The notes beneath the pieces are model-generated. The model worked only from the letters and a program-made list of their open reading frames with translations. It was not told the origin of the DNA and ran no database searches. A DNA stretch of 64,000 nucleotides from assembly GCA_003222395.1 (NCBI GenBank), contig QHWB01000039.1, forward strand, positions 310,001 to 374,000. The letters run 5' to 3'. The position numbers were made by a program, and so were the translations under genes. This DNA comes from Acidobacteriota bacterium (GTDB taxonomy: Bacteria > Acidobacteriota > Vicinamibacteria > Vicinamibacterales > CAVVIG01). This document shows positions 25,123-35,190 of this stretch, in pieces (position 1 is the stretch's first letter; every line of letters begins with the position of its first letter).

Positions 25123-25851
25123 TCACAGTCGATGGCAGGCAAGACACAGCGCGCTGCCACGGTTGTCGATGACGAGCTGTTTCGGCACGCGCGACAGTGC
25201 GTCGTGGCAGGAGGTGCAGCCGACGGTTCCGTTCTCGAGGCCGACCGCGGGATTCAGAAGCGGAAGGGCGGTGAGCGTCGCCGAGCGAATCTGCGCATTC
25301 GGATAGTCGATGCCGACCGGATGGCCGAGGTCGCGGCCGCTCCGCGCGATCTCCCCTTGCGTGGGCCAGTGCCCGCCCTCGCCGATGACGCCGTCATGGC
25401 AGGCCTGGCAATCGAGCGAGGCAGCCGGCGACCGGGACAATCGATTCGGGCTCTCGAGCGGACGCGCCCTGTGCGCGGCGCCCATTCTGACGGCATGCGC
25501 GAGCCGGCTTCCCTCCTCCTCGCGCGAGGCATGACAGCTGCGGCAGAAAGCCTCGCCTTGCAGGCCTCCGCGGATGTTCAGCGAACCGTTCGCAGCCCCG
25601 GCCGTCACCTCGTGACAGGTCAGGCATGTCAGCTCACCGTTCGGCGCCAACGGATAGGCTGCAGGAATCTCGAATGTGGGCCGCACGCCAGTGACGTGGC
25701 TGCGTGTTTGGGGAAACTGATGGCAGCTCTCGCAGTCTTCGATCCGGAGGCGATCAGCGGTGTGGTGAGTCGAGCTTGCCGCCGCTTCGACCGCGGTGAA
25801 TCCGGAAACCATCGTCCACACGACCACGCCGCTCAGAACCCGCGCAACCAT
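25123..25851 (-). CDS. Secreted hexaheme c-type cytochrome
   Basis: Six CxxCH motifs: CESCH, CLTCH, CRSCH, CQACH, CTSCH, CLACH; N-terminal signal. Confidence 0.9.
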   Translation of the reverse strand: MVARVLSGVVVWTMVSGFTAVEAAASSTHHTADRLRIEDCESCHQFPQTRSHVTGVRPTFEIPAAYPLAPNGELTCLTCHEVTAGAANGSLNIRGGLQGEAFCRSCHASREEEGSRLAHAVRMGAAHRARPLESPNRLSRSPAASLDCQACHDGVIGEGGHWPTQGEIARSGRDLGHPVGIDYPNAQIRSATLTALPLLNPAVGLENGTVGCTSCHDALSRVPKQLVIDNRGSALCLACHRL

Positions 25852-26148
25852 TCATCCTCCAGCGACCGACTTCTGCGATCACTAGAGGAAACGCTGTGCC
25901 CATGGAAATTACGTGCACTGATGGAAGCTTTTGGAAAGCTCTCCGGACTGCATGCACCACTATGGGTCAGCATATGACACACGGCGTGCGCTATTGCAGC
26001 ACACGACGGCCGCCCGAGCGTTGACCGATTGATGCGCGCTGATGCCGCGCGTCGCACACCCGACCCTTCGTCTCTTGTGATTCACAGTGCGGGACCGCCT
26101 GACACAGGCGACTCTGTCTCGTCATAATCCAAAGTCGCGGCGGAAATA

Positions 26149-26186
26149 TTACGATATCCGACAGTCCATAACCGGAGATCATCTTC
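26149..26186 (+). repeat. Dispersed repeat copy 3 (partial)
   Basis: attacgatatccgacagtccataaccggagatcatctt. Confidence 0.65.
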
Positions 26187-26354
26187 ATGGTTCAACCCGT
26201 CGCCCTCGTAGACAACGCTCGCGCACGCGGGTGCAAATTCGTGACAACTTGCGCTGAAACTGCCGGCGTGGGAACGGGGCGGCGGCGTCACCGGCCGCGG
26301 CCACGATCGTTCGCGTGTCGCGCTCCGGTTGTCAACACGCCGCGGCTTGTGTTC

Positions 26355-27752
26355 TCAGGGATTCAGTCCCGGAAACTTGACGTGACGAATGGACTGCGTC
26401 AGGACGTACACGCGCGTGTTGTTGGTCCGGTCGTCGAGCGGGTGGACGAAGAATCCGGGCCCCGCCGTCTGATAGTTCAGCGTGGCGCCGGCCAATTCTT
26501 CGCCGTCCAGAAATGTGACGGCCACTCTGCGACCGCACACCTTCGCCTTCGAAGGCTTGCCGGACTGGTAGCTCGCGCCGCCATCGAAATCGCGTACGAA
26601 GAAGATCGCTTTCAGCTGACCGAACGGGACGGTCACGCGGCTCGTCGACGGCGCGTCCGGCGACGGCCATACTTCTACTGCGCCGCGGTCGGGTACGAAG
26701 TGTGGTACGTAGCCTTTCAGCAGCCGCCCGTCCAGATATCGAACCACGACGCGACTGGTCGGCGAGATGGGGCCATCTGTCGACGCGGCCGTCGTTTCTT
26801 CGGCCGGCCGCAGTTCCTCCTCGATCGCGGCCTGCTCGGCCGCGTGCCGCTTCTCGGCGATCTCGCGAACCAGAGCGAGGAAATGCGCGGCCGTCTTCAG
26901 GTATTGAAACTGCCACTCCTCGGATCTGAAATCGCGCGGGAACTCGACCACCAGCTTGGCCGAAGGTTGATCGGCGCTCACCGGCACGTCGAAATAGATC
27001 GCGTCGCCGCCCGACGCCGGGAGGCTCTCGGTCACGCGAATCGCGCGGACGGGAACGGTGCGCCGCAGGCGGTCTACGAGACACGCGACCGTGACGTCTT
27101 CCGGCGTGTCTTTCTCGATGGCGCGGGCCACGATGTTGAACAGCGCGGCCACTTCCCGGGTGAACGCGGGTCCGGCTCGCCGCGCCGCCGGGGTCTCGAT
27201 CATCGCAAGCACGCCCGACATCGCCTCGACCTCGGCGGCCGCGCCGACGAATCCGACCATTGGCGACGCGTCCGCACTCCAACACGATCTGGCGGCGTCG
27301 AGGCGGCGCAGAGCGTGCAGCAGCCGCGCATGCTCGCGCGCCGGGTTGGCGTCCGCTCCAAGCGGATGATGACACGCGGCGCTTGCGGGCAGCGCGAGGA
27401 TCCGCTTGAACTGCAGCGCAGAACGATAAATCGGCTGCGGCGCGAGCCCCGCGATCTGACAGCGGATCACGCGCGACGGAATCGGCGATTCGTCCTGGTT
27501 CCCGTTGATTTCGACGACCACGATTGACCCCGGATTGAGCCGATAGCCGGCCGTCTCGAGCTGCGCGCCGCCGCCGGATAGATCGATGAGGACCGCGCGC
27601 GGTCCGTACTTGAGACGAACCTCGCGGAGCCACGGCAGCTCGGCGAGCATGCAGCGATGATGGACGCGACGGTCGCGCTCGGACTGGTGCTCCGCCCGGT
27701 GCGGAGGGATGACGAGGCGCAAGGAACGCAGTGTGGCCTGCTGTGGACTCAT
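26355..27752 (-). CDS. PilZ-like / DUF6982-like domain protein
   Basis: GPRAVLIDLSGGGAQLETAGYRLNPGSIVVVEI (PilZ-like); C-terminus RYLDGRLLKGYVPHFVPDRGAVEVWPSP...LKAIFFVRDFDGG. Confidence 0.75.
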   Translation of the reverse strand: MSPQQATLRSLRLVIPPHRAEHQSERDRRVHHRCMLAELPWLREVRLKYGPRAVLIDLSGGGAQLETAGYRLNPGSIVVVEINGNQDESPIPSRVIRCQIAGLAPQPIYRSALQFKRILALPASAACHHPLGADANPAREHARLLHALRRLDAARSCWSADASPMVGFVGAAAEVEAMSGVLAMIETPAARRAGPAFTREVAALFNIVARAIEKDTPEDVTVACLVDRLRRTVPVRAIRVTESLPASGGDAIYFDVPVSADQPSAKLVVEFPRDFRSEEWQFQYLKTAAHFLALVREIAEKRHAAEQAAIEEELRPAEETTAASTDGPISPTSRVVVRYLDGRLLKGYVPHFVPDRGAVEVWPSPDAPSTSRVTVPFGQLKAIFFVRDFDGGASYQSGKPSKAKVCGRRVAVTFLDGEELAGATLNYQTAGPGFFVHPLDDRTNNTRVYVLTQSIRHVKFPGLNP

Positions 27753-28014
27753 TTCGTGCTCGCGGATCTCGAGGGGATCGACACACGGCCATCAACATCG
27801 ATGCCGTGCACGAGCCTTCACACTCTCGCCGCAGGTTGCGTGTTCAGAGGCCGCACGCGTGACGCGAAACGGAACGCTTCGCCGACGATGCGCGCCCAAA
27901 CGGCCTCTTTCACAAGCGTGTACGCCGATGCGATTCTTGAACACGATCGGCCAGGACAAGACACACGCTGAAAGGCCGTTGCCGTCGTCCGCACCGGATT
28001 TGGGGTGGGTGCCG

Positions 28015-28467
28015 TCAAGAACCGTCGACCCGCCGACGCGTCCAGAACACAAAATCGGTGAGCGCCGGCTCGGCCCCGATTCTTCGTAGCAGCAGCGCAA
28101 TCTGACCGCGGTGGTACGACGAATGGCTGAACAGCTGCGTCAGCACGTTGTGAACGGCATCGGCGTAGCGCTCGCCAGTGTAGGTTGTGTACTCGAATCG
28201 GCGTTCGAGCCCGGCGTCGGCGAGATCGTCGAGATACCGCGACCAGATCGCGTGCATTCGTTCGAACGTCTCGACGACTTCCGGCAGCGGCGTCCCTTCC
28301 GGAAACAACGTCGCGGGAAGCGGCACCGAGCCCGTCATTCTGGACAGCCACATCATGCGGCATGTCACGATGTGCGCCGCCAGGTCGATTGCCTTGCGCA
28401 GATCGGCGCTCGGCAGATCACCTAAAACGGCAACTCGCGAGCTCGCCGGACGGTTTAAGCAGTGCAC
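28015..28467 (-). CDS. DinB family protein
   Basis: AHIVTCRMMWLSRMTGS...VLTQLFSHSSYHRGQIALLLRRIGAEPALTDFVFW; GTG start assumed. Confidence 0.85.
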   Translation of the reverse strand: MHCLNRPASSRVAVLGDLPSADLRKAIDLAAHIVTCRMMWLSRMTGSVPLPATLFPEGTPLPEVVETFERMHAIWSRYLDDLADAGLERRFEYTTYTGERYADAVHNVLTQLFSHSSYHRGQIALLLRRIGAEPALTDFVFWTRRRVDGS

Positions 28468-28566
28468 AGTATCGTGCGTTTCCGCACGGTTTCGTCGGCG
28501 GACGTCGTGCCGGTCTGCGCAGAACTGACGATCGGCAAAGGCATCGAGGTTGCGTATCCGCTGCGC

Positions 28567-29493
28567 ATGCGCGCGCTTGTCGCAGACGACGATCGGACCA
28601 CCGCCGTCATCGTATCCAACGCACTGAGCAGCTGGGGCATCGACGTGGACCTGGCGCACGACGGAGCGGCGGCGTGGAACATCCTGAACTCGCTCCGTCC
28701 CCCTTCACTCGCGGTCGTCGATTGGACGATGCCCGAGCTCGATGGAATCGAATTGTGCCGGCGCGTGCGGACGGCGCCTCGCCTCAATAGTCTGTACGTC
28801 CTGCTGCTGACGGCGCGCGATCGCCGCTCCGATCTCATCGCCGGTCTCGACGCCGGCGCCGATGACTACATGACCAAGCCGATCGATCTCGACGAGCTGC
28901 GCGCCCGCATCCACGTCGGGATGCGCGTCGCCGCGCTGCAGCAGCAGCTCGCCGAGCGCGTGACCGAACTGCGCCGCGCGCACGATCATCTCACCGAGCT
29001 CGTGAGCACCGATGCGCTGACGCTCGTCTACTCCCGCCGCTGGTGGTTCGATCTCGCCGCCACGGAATTCTCGCGCTCGCGTCGGCACGGCCGCGACATG
29101 AGCGTCCTGCAGCTCGATCTGGATCTGTTCAAGCGCGTGAACGACCGGTTCGGCCACCAAACCGGCGACATGGTGCTGCGAACGTTTTCGGACATGCTGC
29201 GGCGCGAGTGCCGGTCGTCGGACCTCGTCGGCCGGCTCGGCGGCGAAGAGTTCGCCATTGCGCTGCCGGAAACGTCGGTCGATCAGGCTCAGACGCTCGC
29301 GGCGCGCCTGACGGAAGCGTGTCGATCGCTCGTCGTCCGGACGCCCGCCGGCGAAGTCACGTGGTCGTGCAGCATCGGCCTCACCGGCCTGCGGCCCAGT
29401 GACGAAACCGTCGACGCCCTGCTTCGCCGCGCCGACACGGCGCTCTATGAAGCGAAGCGGGCCGGCCGCGATCGCTGGAGCGATGCCGCGTAG
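28567..29493 (+). CDS. Response regulator receiver-GGDEF diguanylate cyclase (PleD-like)
   Basis: MRALVADDDRTTAVIVSNAL...VVDWTMPELDGIELCRRVR...KPIDLDELRARI...STDALTLVYSRRWW, GRLGGEEFAIALPET. Confidence 0.92.
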   Translation: MRALVADDDRTTAVIVSNALSSWGIDVDLAHDGAAAWNILNSLRPPSLAVVDWTMPELDGIELCRRVRTAPRLNSLYVLLLTARDRRSDLIAGLDAGADDYMTKPIDLDELRARIHVGMRVAALQQQLAERVTELRRAHDHLTELVSTDALTLVYSRRWWFDLAATEFSRSRRHGRDMSVLQLDLDLFKRVNDRFGHQTGDMVLRTFSDMLRRECRSSDLVGRLGGEEFAIALPETSVDQAQTLAARLTEACRSLVVRTPAGEVTWSCSIGLTGLRPSDETVDALLRRADTALYEAKRAGRDRWSDAA

Positions 29494-29640
29494 GAACGCA
29501 CTCCACTACGATTTTGTAAGTCGATCGAGATTTTCAGCCGTCCGGGCAAAGTCGTCAAAGGCTCGCGGAGAGCAGACTTATGGCTGCTCTGGCCGGCGAT
29601 TTCGCATGATTTCTCCGACGAAACGCGTGATTGATAGGGC

Positions 29641-29973
29641 ATGCAGCCCAGCATTGATTTTGCGTTCACGATCGCTGTGCAAATCACAGAGGATTTTCTG
29701 GAACCGGGCTCCTGCGAGACCTTGAAGGCGACCGTGCATGCGGCAGCCTTCGGGCTCGCGATCGTGATGGGCGTCTACAACGCGGCGGCCTGGTTCCGGC
29801 GTCGTGAGCGGCACCTGGCGATCAACACGGTGCTCTACGCTGCGCTGACCGCGTGGGAGCAGAAGAACGTCGCCCACCACCTGGCGTCGCGCCGCCGGCG
29901 TCTCGACGCGGATGCCGCCGCCGACGCTCCGCTGGGGACGCCGCGCCCGGCGGACGACGTCGTCGCCGCCTAG
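29641..29973 (+). CDS. Hypothetical membrane-associated protein
   Basis: CETLKATVHAAAFGLAIVMGVYNAAAWFRRRERHLAINTVLYAALTAWEQKNVAHH. Confidence 0.6.
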   Translation: MQPSIDFAFTIAVQITEDFLEPGSCETLKATVHAAAFGLAIVMGVYNAAAWFRRRERHLAINTVLYAALTAWEQKNVAHHLASRRRRLDADAAADAPLGTPRPADDVVAA

Positions 29974-31109
29974 GGGCGGGTCTGCTGACACGCCGAGCCG
30001 GCGTCGTAGGTGCGAACGACGTACCCGGGTTGAAGCCGCGCCACGTCGATGACGTGGCCGACGGTGTAATCGGCAGCGACGTCGCAATTCAGCACGCGGT
30101 CGCCCTGCGAAAACCGCATCGTGTTGTTCTCGATCGCACCGCCGTTCAGACCATCCACCGCGAAGTTCACGACCGCTCCCGTCACGTGGTTGTCGTACAC
30201 GCGCACGCCTGACGCGTAGCCGCCGCGGCACTGCGACCACGGATGGCACCCGACGATGATCCCGAAGCCGAGCAGGTTGTAGCCCGACGAAACGATGTTG
30301 GCGCTGAACTCGCCTCCCGTCTGCGACGGATCGCCGACGACGACGCCGGCGAAGCCGTATTTCGAGAAGTGGCTGATCGTGTTGCGATACACCGAGCACG
30401 ATCGCCCGCCGTTGACGCCGAGGTCAACGTCGGTGTTGTCCCAGAAATCGTTGTCGCGAATCGTGGAGTTGCGGCAGTCGAACACTGTAAGGCCGTCGGC
30501 CCACAGCCCGCTGACGCCGTCTGCCTCTTCGGGCTGCCTCCCGTTGTCATAGAACAGGCTCTGGTAGATCTCGTAGTTCGAGCTGCCGCCGACGGTCATC
30601 GCGGAGCCGCACACCGCGCCGAACGATTCGACGTAGCGGACGTGGAAGCCGGCACCGGTCAATTCCACGTTGCGGAGATCGTTGCCGGTGACACACGGCT
30701 TCCCGCGCGGCCGTTGCTCGCGGTTGCCGTCGAACCGAATGAAGGAAATCTCGAAATCAGCGAGGCCGTTGACGCGCAGCATCGCATCGCCGAGGCCGGG
30801 CGCCGCGACCATCGTCGCCTTGCGCGGGATGGCCGCGCTCGTCAGCAGCTGTCCTGGACGCTTCGGCTTGAGCGTGTTCGCGATCAGGTAGCCGACGTAG
30901 CCAGGCTGACCGTCAGGAACCAGCAGCACGCGATCGTAGGCGTCGAGGCATGCCTGCAGAGCGATGTCATCCGGGGTATCGTCGAACGGATTCGCCGCGC
31001 GGCACGTCGTCATCGTCTGAGTCGCTACGGACGGCGCGAAACAGAAGAGACCGAGGGCGCCGACTGCGGAAAATAGGACCGCTCGCAACGTTCGCGACAA
31101 AACGCCCAC
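29970..31109 (-). CDS. Secreted right-handed parallel beta-helix (pectate-lyase-fold) protein
   Basis: Signal peptide; repeated NSTIRDNDFWDNTDVDLGVNGGRSCSVYRNTISHFSKYGFAGVVV pattern. Confidence 0.85.
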   Translation of the reverse strand: MGVLSRTLRAVLFSAVGALGLFCFAPSVATQTMTTCRAANPFDDTPDDIALQACLDAYDRVLLVPDGQPGYVGYLIANTLKPKRPGQLLTSAAIPRKATMVAAPGLGDAMLRVNGLADFEISFIRFDGNREQRPRGKPCVTGNDLRNVELTGAGFHVRYVESFGAVCGSAMTVGGSSNYEIYQSLFYDNGRQPEEADGVSGLWADGLTVFDCRNSTIRDNDFWDNTDVDLGVNGGRSCSVYRNTISHFSKYGFAGVVVGDPSQTGGEFSANIVSSGYNLLGFGIIVGCHPWSQCRGGYASGVRVYDNHVTGAVVNFAVDGLNGGAIENNTMRFSQGDRVLNCDVAADYTVGHVIDVARLQPGYVVRTYDAGSACQQTRP

Positions 31110-31133
31110 GAGACAATTCTAGCGGTACAAGAG

Positions 31134-31160
31134 AAAGGGGTCCGCGGTGGACCCCTTTTC
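31134..31160 (-). terminator. Rho-independent terminator-like hairpin downstream of the aminotransferase
   Basis: Minus strand AAAAGGGGTCC-ACCGC-GGACCCCTTT followed by CTCTTGT. Confidence 0.7.
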
Positions 31161-31221
31161 GATCATTCGCTCGCCTGAAAGGCTCCCGCCTTCGCGCCTT
31201 CGGCGCTTCGGCGGGCAGGCG

Positions 31222-32628
31222 CTAAAGGGCGGAAGTCGACGTCTTTTTCAATCCATCGAGCGCGCGCGCCATGCTCGTGAGCGCGGCGTCGAGCGTCTTG
31301 CGCGAGGTCGCGATGTTCATGCGGACGTGATTGTCGCCGCCCTTGCCGTACGTATCGCCGGCGTTGAGCGCCACCTTCGCGTTCTTCGCGAACCACTTGA
31401 CGAGCATCGCTTCCGGCGAAGGCGGATTTCCGTTGCGCGTCTTGCCGGCTTCCGCAGCGGCCATCCCCTTCGCGTCGATGCGCGCGGCCACGTCGGAAAG
31501 ATCGAGCCACGTCAGGTAGGTGCCCTGCGGCTTGGCCCCGATCTTCACGAGCGGTATGTTCGCCCGGATGAACTTCTGCGTGAAATCGTGGTTGCCGTCG
31601 ATGTAGTCGACGCACTGGTTCAGCCAGTCCTCGCCGCCCGCGTAGGCCGCCTTGCTGGCGATCATACCGAGCGTCGAGAGGTCGGCGCGGTTCTGTGCCT
31701 TCACGCGGTTGATGTACTCCACGTTGTCGGAGAAGAACCACGCGCACTTCATCGCCGCCAGACCGAAGGACTTGCTCGCCGCCTTGAACGTGATGCTGTT
31801 GTTGACGACCGCCTTGTTCGGCAGCGTGGCGAAGGGCGTGTACTTGTTCCCCTTGCTGACGAAATCGCAGTGGATCTCGTCGGCGAGCACGACGACGCGC
31901 TTGCGCAGGCAGATTTCGCCGAGGCGCATCAGATCGTCAGGCGACCACGCGTTGCCGGTCGGGTTCTGCGGGTTGCACAGGATGAACGCGTTCGTGTCCA
32001 TGCTGATGCGCCGCTCGAAGTCGTCGAAATCGATCTGGAATCTGCCGTCGACGTACTTCATCAGGCTCTCTTCCGGCTTCGTCCCGGTGAAGCGGAGATC
32101 GCCGTAGAACCCGTTGTAGGTCGGCGTCGTCAGCAGCACTTTGCTGCCCACGGGACAAAACGTCTTGATCGCCGCGATGAGGCCGGGGTGCACGCCGGTC
32201 GTGATCACGACCGATTCAGGGTTGACGTCGATGCCGTAGCGCCTCTTGTTCCACGCGACGATGCCGTCGGTGAACGACTTCGGCGTGTCGAGGTATCCCC
32301 AGTTTTCATGCTGGATGCGTTCCTGCAAAGCCTTGGTGATGACCGGCGCGCAGCGGAAATCCATGTCGGCAATGCCCATGCCGGCCACGATCGTTCCCAT
32401 TTCGTTCTGACGGAGCGCCTGATCCCATTTCACCGAATCGGTGCCGAGGCGGTTGTATGGCGTATCGAAGTCGTACTTGCCGGTGTCGGCGGCCGCGCCA
32501 AACGCCGCGCCCGCAGCGACGCCCGTCATGGCTCCCAGGGAGGTGCCCGGTCCCACAGCGCCCACGAGCGCCGTCATTCCCGCGTTCCTCAGGAACGCTC
32601 TGCGATTCAGACCGTCATACTGCGACAT
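31222..32628 (-). CDS. PLP-dependent aminotransferase / cystathionine beta-lyase (MalY/PatB family) with Tat-like signal
   Basis: NRRAFLRNAGMTALVGAVG; GMGIADMDFRCAPVITKALQERIQHENWGYLD...NPQNPTGNAWSPDDL...FKAASKSFGLAAMKCAW. Confidence 0.9.
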   Translation of the reverse strand: MSQYDGLNRRAFLRNAGMTALVGAVGPGTSLGAMTGVAAGAAFGAAADTGKYDFDTPYNRLGTDSVKWDQALRQNEMGTIVAGMGIADMDFRCAPVITKALQERIQHENWGYLDTPKSFTDGIVAWNKRRYGIDVNPESVVITTGVHPGLIAAIKTFCPVGSKVLLTTPTYNGFYGDLRFTGTKPEESLMKYVDGRFQIDFDDFERRISMDTNAFILCNPQNPTGNAWSPDDLMRLGEICLRKRVVVLADEIHCDFVSKGNKYTPFATLPNKAVVNNSITFKAASKSFGLAAMKCAWFFSDNVEYINRVKAQNRADLSTLGMIASKAAYAGGEDWLNQCVDYIDGNHDFTQKFIRANIPLVKIGAKPQGTYLTWLDLSDVAARIDAKGMAAAEAGKTRNGNPPSPEAMLVKWFAKNAKVALNAGDTYGKGGDNHVRMNIATSRKTLDAALTSMARALDGLKKTSTSAL

Positions 32629-32691
32629 GCGTGTGCCTCCCTTGAATTACGGTGGCCAGATGTTACACCCGCGCGCGCCGAATGTGGTCGG

Positions 32692-32898
32692 TTAAGCGGG
32701 CCGGACGTTCTCGCCCCGCGGTCCTTTCGGTCCCTGCCCTTTGTCGAACGTCACCGCTTGTCCTTCGCGCAGTTCGTCGAACGGCGTGCTCGTGCACGCG
32801 GACTGGTGAAAGAAGTACTCACTCCCGTCTTCCGCTGCGATGAACCCGAACCCCTTGGCCGTCACCAACCGCTTGATGGTGCCCTTCGTCGAAGCCAT
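32692..32898 (-). CDS. Cold shock protein
   Basis: KGTIKRLVTAKGFGFIAAEDGSEYFFHQSA...LREGQAVTFDKGQGPKGPRGENVRP. Confidence 0.95.
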   Translation of the reverse strand: MASTKGTIKRLVTAKGFGFIAAEDGSEYFFHQSACTSTPFDELREGQAVTFDKGQGPKGPRGENVRPA

Positions 32899-33068
32899 GT
32901 CGCGTCTCCTTCGGCTGTCGCCTATCCGCGCCGATGAGTATACGGCGGGACTGAACTTTTTCCTGCGCCAGGGCAAATTTCTGTGGCGCCGAAGCCGGCG
33001 AGCCTCAAGAATAGCTGGGATTCGTGCCGATCGGGAATGGCCGTGTTTTTGCAGCCTACTCAGGCGTT

Positions 33069-33254
33069 ATGCCTCGTAAACGTGCCCCGATCGATCAGCT
33101 CCCGGGTCGCTTCCCGGAAATCCGTACGGACGGCGACAGCGTCACCTTCAAGCTGGCGCTGCCAGGCCTCGACGAGCAGACGCGTCTCGTGCTGCGCTGC
33201 GACCCTGACGGCAACGTCTGGGCGTCAATCGCTTCGCGGCGGCCGGCCGACTAA
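33069..33254 (+). CDS. Small hypothetical protein
   Basis: MPRKRAPIDQLPGRFPEIRTDGDSVTFKLALPGLDEQTRLVLRCDPDGNVWASIASRRPAD. Confidence 0.55.
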   Translation: MPRKRAPIDQLPGRFPEIRTDGDSVTFKLALPGLDEQTRLVLRCDPDGNVWASIASRRPAD

Positions 33255-33363
33255 AGATCGTTCGAGCAAAAGCGCGCATCGGCGCGGAGGGGGACGGAAC
33301 GCGATCGAGGGACGCGGGAAGAGAGTGAGTTCAGGCGATCGACTTACGCGCCTGGACCGAGCG

Positions 33364-33528
33364 TTATGAGTTGGCAGCCTGACTGGCCTTGAGCTTCATC
33401 TCGATCTGACCGCGCAGAATCGAGCACCACTCCTTGTGATCGGCAATCGGCATCCCGCATTCGACGCAGATCCGAATCCGTTCTTTCGGCGGCTCGCTCT
33501 TTCCCAGCAAACGCTTCAGCAGTGACAT
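33364..33528 (-). CDS. Small zinc-ribbon-like hypothetical protein
   Basis: MSLLKRLLGKSEPPKERIRICVECGMPIADHKEWCSILRGQIEMKLKASQ. Confidence 0.65.
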   Translation of the reverse strand: MSLLKRLLGKSEPPKERIRICVECGMPIADHKEWCSILRGQIEMKLKASQAANS

Positions 33529-33602
33529 GCGCCCTCCCGGCGGCTGTCCATTGGTCGTTGAGACGTTAGACGGCCGCCGGAGGTTCATGGTTGTCGACGG
33601 CC

Positions 33603-33676
33603 CAGACAGCCCTGAGCCGTCGCGAAGCGCGTACGCGCCGGGCAACAGCGGCGGATGTGGGGTCCGCCGCCTGAAG
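33603..33676 (+). repeat. Dispersed intergenic repeat, copy 4 (module B)
   Basis: gacagccctgagccgtcgcgaagcgcgtacgcgccgggcaacagcggcggatgtggggtccgccgcc. Confidence 0.8.
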
Positions 33677-33688
33677 AAGTGTCTGGCC

Positions 33689-34600
33689 TCAGGCGTGTTT
33701 AATGAACGTCCCGGCGCGCAGCTCGTCGTAAGCGCGCTGGAGCTCCTGTTCGGTGTTCATGACGATCGGGCCGTACCAGGCCACCGGCTCCTCGATCGGC
33801 TTGCCTGAGACGAGCAGGAAGCGGATCCCCTCGTCGCCGGCCTGCACGCTGATCTCGTCGCCGCTGTCGAACAGCACGAGCGATCGGTTGCCGGTGCGGT
33901 CGATTTCGGGATCAGATCCGCTGCCGGTCCCGACACGTTCCGTCGCGACCGCGCGCGGCTCCGAGGCGTCGCGGAACGAACCCGAGCCTGCGAACACATA
34001 CGCAAACGCATGCCGCGAGCGCTCGATCGCGATCCGCTTGCGCTGACCCGGCGGCACCGACACGTCGACGTACCGCGGATCGGCTGCAACGCCTTCGACC
34101 GGTCCGGTCTTGCCCCAGAACGATCCGCAGATCACGCGCGCCGTCGTCCCATCGTCGTCGGTCACTTCTGGGATGTCGCGCGCGGCGATGTCCTGATATC
34201 GCGGCGCGGTCATCTTCAGCGACGATGGCAGGTTCGCCCACAGCTGGAAACCGTGCATGCGCCCCGCCGCGTCGCCCTTCGGCATCTCCTGATGAAGGAT
34301 GCCGCTCCCGGCCGTCATCCACTGCACGTCGCCGGCGCCGAGGCTGCCGCGGTTGCCGAGGCTGTCGCCGTGCGCGACGCTGCCGGCGAGCACGTACGTG
34401 ATCGTCTCGATGCCGCGGTGCGGATGCCACGGGAATCCGGCCACGTAATCGTCCGGATTCTCGTTGCGGAAATCATCGAGCAACAGAAATGGATCGAAAT
34501 CGGTCGTGTTGCCGAAGCCGAACGCGCGCCGCAGCCTGACGCCGGCGCCCTCCAATGTCGGCTTCGATTGGACGATTCTTTTGATTGGTCTGATCGACAT
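33689..34600 (-). CDS. Pirin family protein
   Basis: GFGNTTDFDPFLLLDDFRNENPDDYVAGFPWHPHRGIETITYVLAGSVAHGDSLGNRGSLGAGDVQWMTAGSGILHQE. Confidence 0.95.
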   Translation of the reverse strand: MSIRPIKRIVQSKPTLEGAGVRLRRAFGFGNTTDFDPFLLLDDFRNENPDDYVAGFPWHPHRGIETITYVLAGSVAHGDSLGNRGSLGAGDVQWMTAGSGILHQEMPKGDAAGRMHGFQLWANLPSSLKMTAPRYQDIAARDIPEVTDDDGTTARVICGSFWGKTGPVEGVAADPRYVDVSVPPGQRKRIAIERSRHAFAYVFAGSGSFRDASEPRAVATERVGTGSGSDPEIDRTGNRSLVLFDSGDEISVQAGDEGIRFLLVSGKPIEEPVAWYGPIVMNTEQELQRAYDELRAGTFIKHA

Positions 34601-34655
34601 GATTCCTTCTTTTGTACGCGTGCGCGCACCCTGCACCCCTGCACAGAACGTTCGC

Positions 34656-35153
34656 TCATACCTGTACCGGGCGACGGACGGCGAGATTGCCAATGCCGCC
34701 CACGACTCCGATGACGAGCGCGCTCCACGCGATTGCCGGCGTCCAGAGCGACGAGAATCCCAGCAGCGTGTCGAGCGAATAGACACCAAACCCGGTGAGC
34801 GTCAGCGTCGCGGCGCCGGCTGCGTACAACAACGGTAGCTCGATTCCGTTGGTCGTCGCGAACAGCCCATTGGCCCAGTGCACGCTGACTGCGGCGACGA
34901 TCATCACCGCGAGCATCAACGCCGGGCCAATTGGCCCGAAGAGGCCCAGAGCCACGAGCACGCCGCTCAGCACTTCACCCGCCGCCGCCGCGAACGCGAA
35001 CAGCCGGCCTGGCCTGAAACCCAGCGTCTCGAAGTAGCCGGTCACCGCGGTCAGGCCGTACCCGCCGAACCAGCCAAACAGCTTCTGCGCGCCGTGCGCC
35101 GCCATCATGAGGCCGAGCACGATCCGCGCGACGAACAATCCTGCATCCGCCAT
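34656..35153 (-). CDS. DoxX family membrane protein
   Basis: VARIVLGLMMAAHGAQKLFGWFGGYGLTAVTGYFETLGFRPG...GEVLSGVLVALGL. Confidence 0.92.
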   Translation of the reverse strand: MADAGLFVARIVLGLMMAAHGAQKLFGWFGGYGLTAVTGYFETLGFRPGRLFAFAAAAGEVLSGVLVALGLFGPIGPALMLAVMIVAAVSVHWANGLFATTNGIELPLLYAAGAATLTLTGFGVYSLDTLLGFSSLWTPAIAWSALVIGVVGGIGNLAVRRPVQV

Positions 35154-35190
35154 CGTTCACCTCCAGAACCACTACACTATACTTTATATA

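Noticed and set aside
31147-32937. 596-aa plus ORF antisense to the PatB-like enzyme and csp
   Set aside because: Compositional artefact of high GC; spans several genes on the other strand
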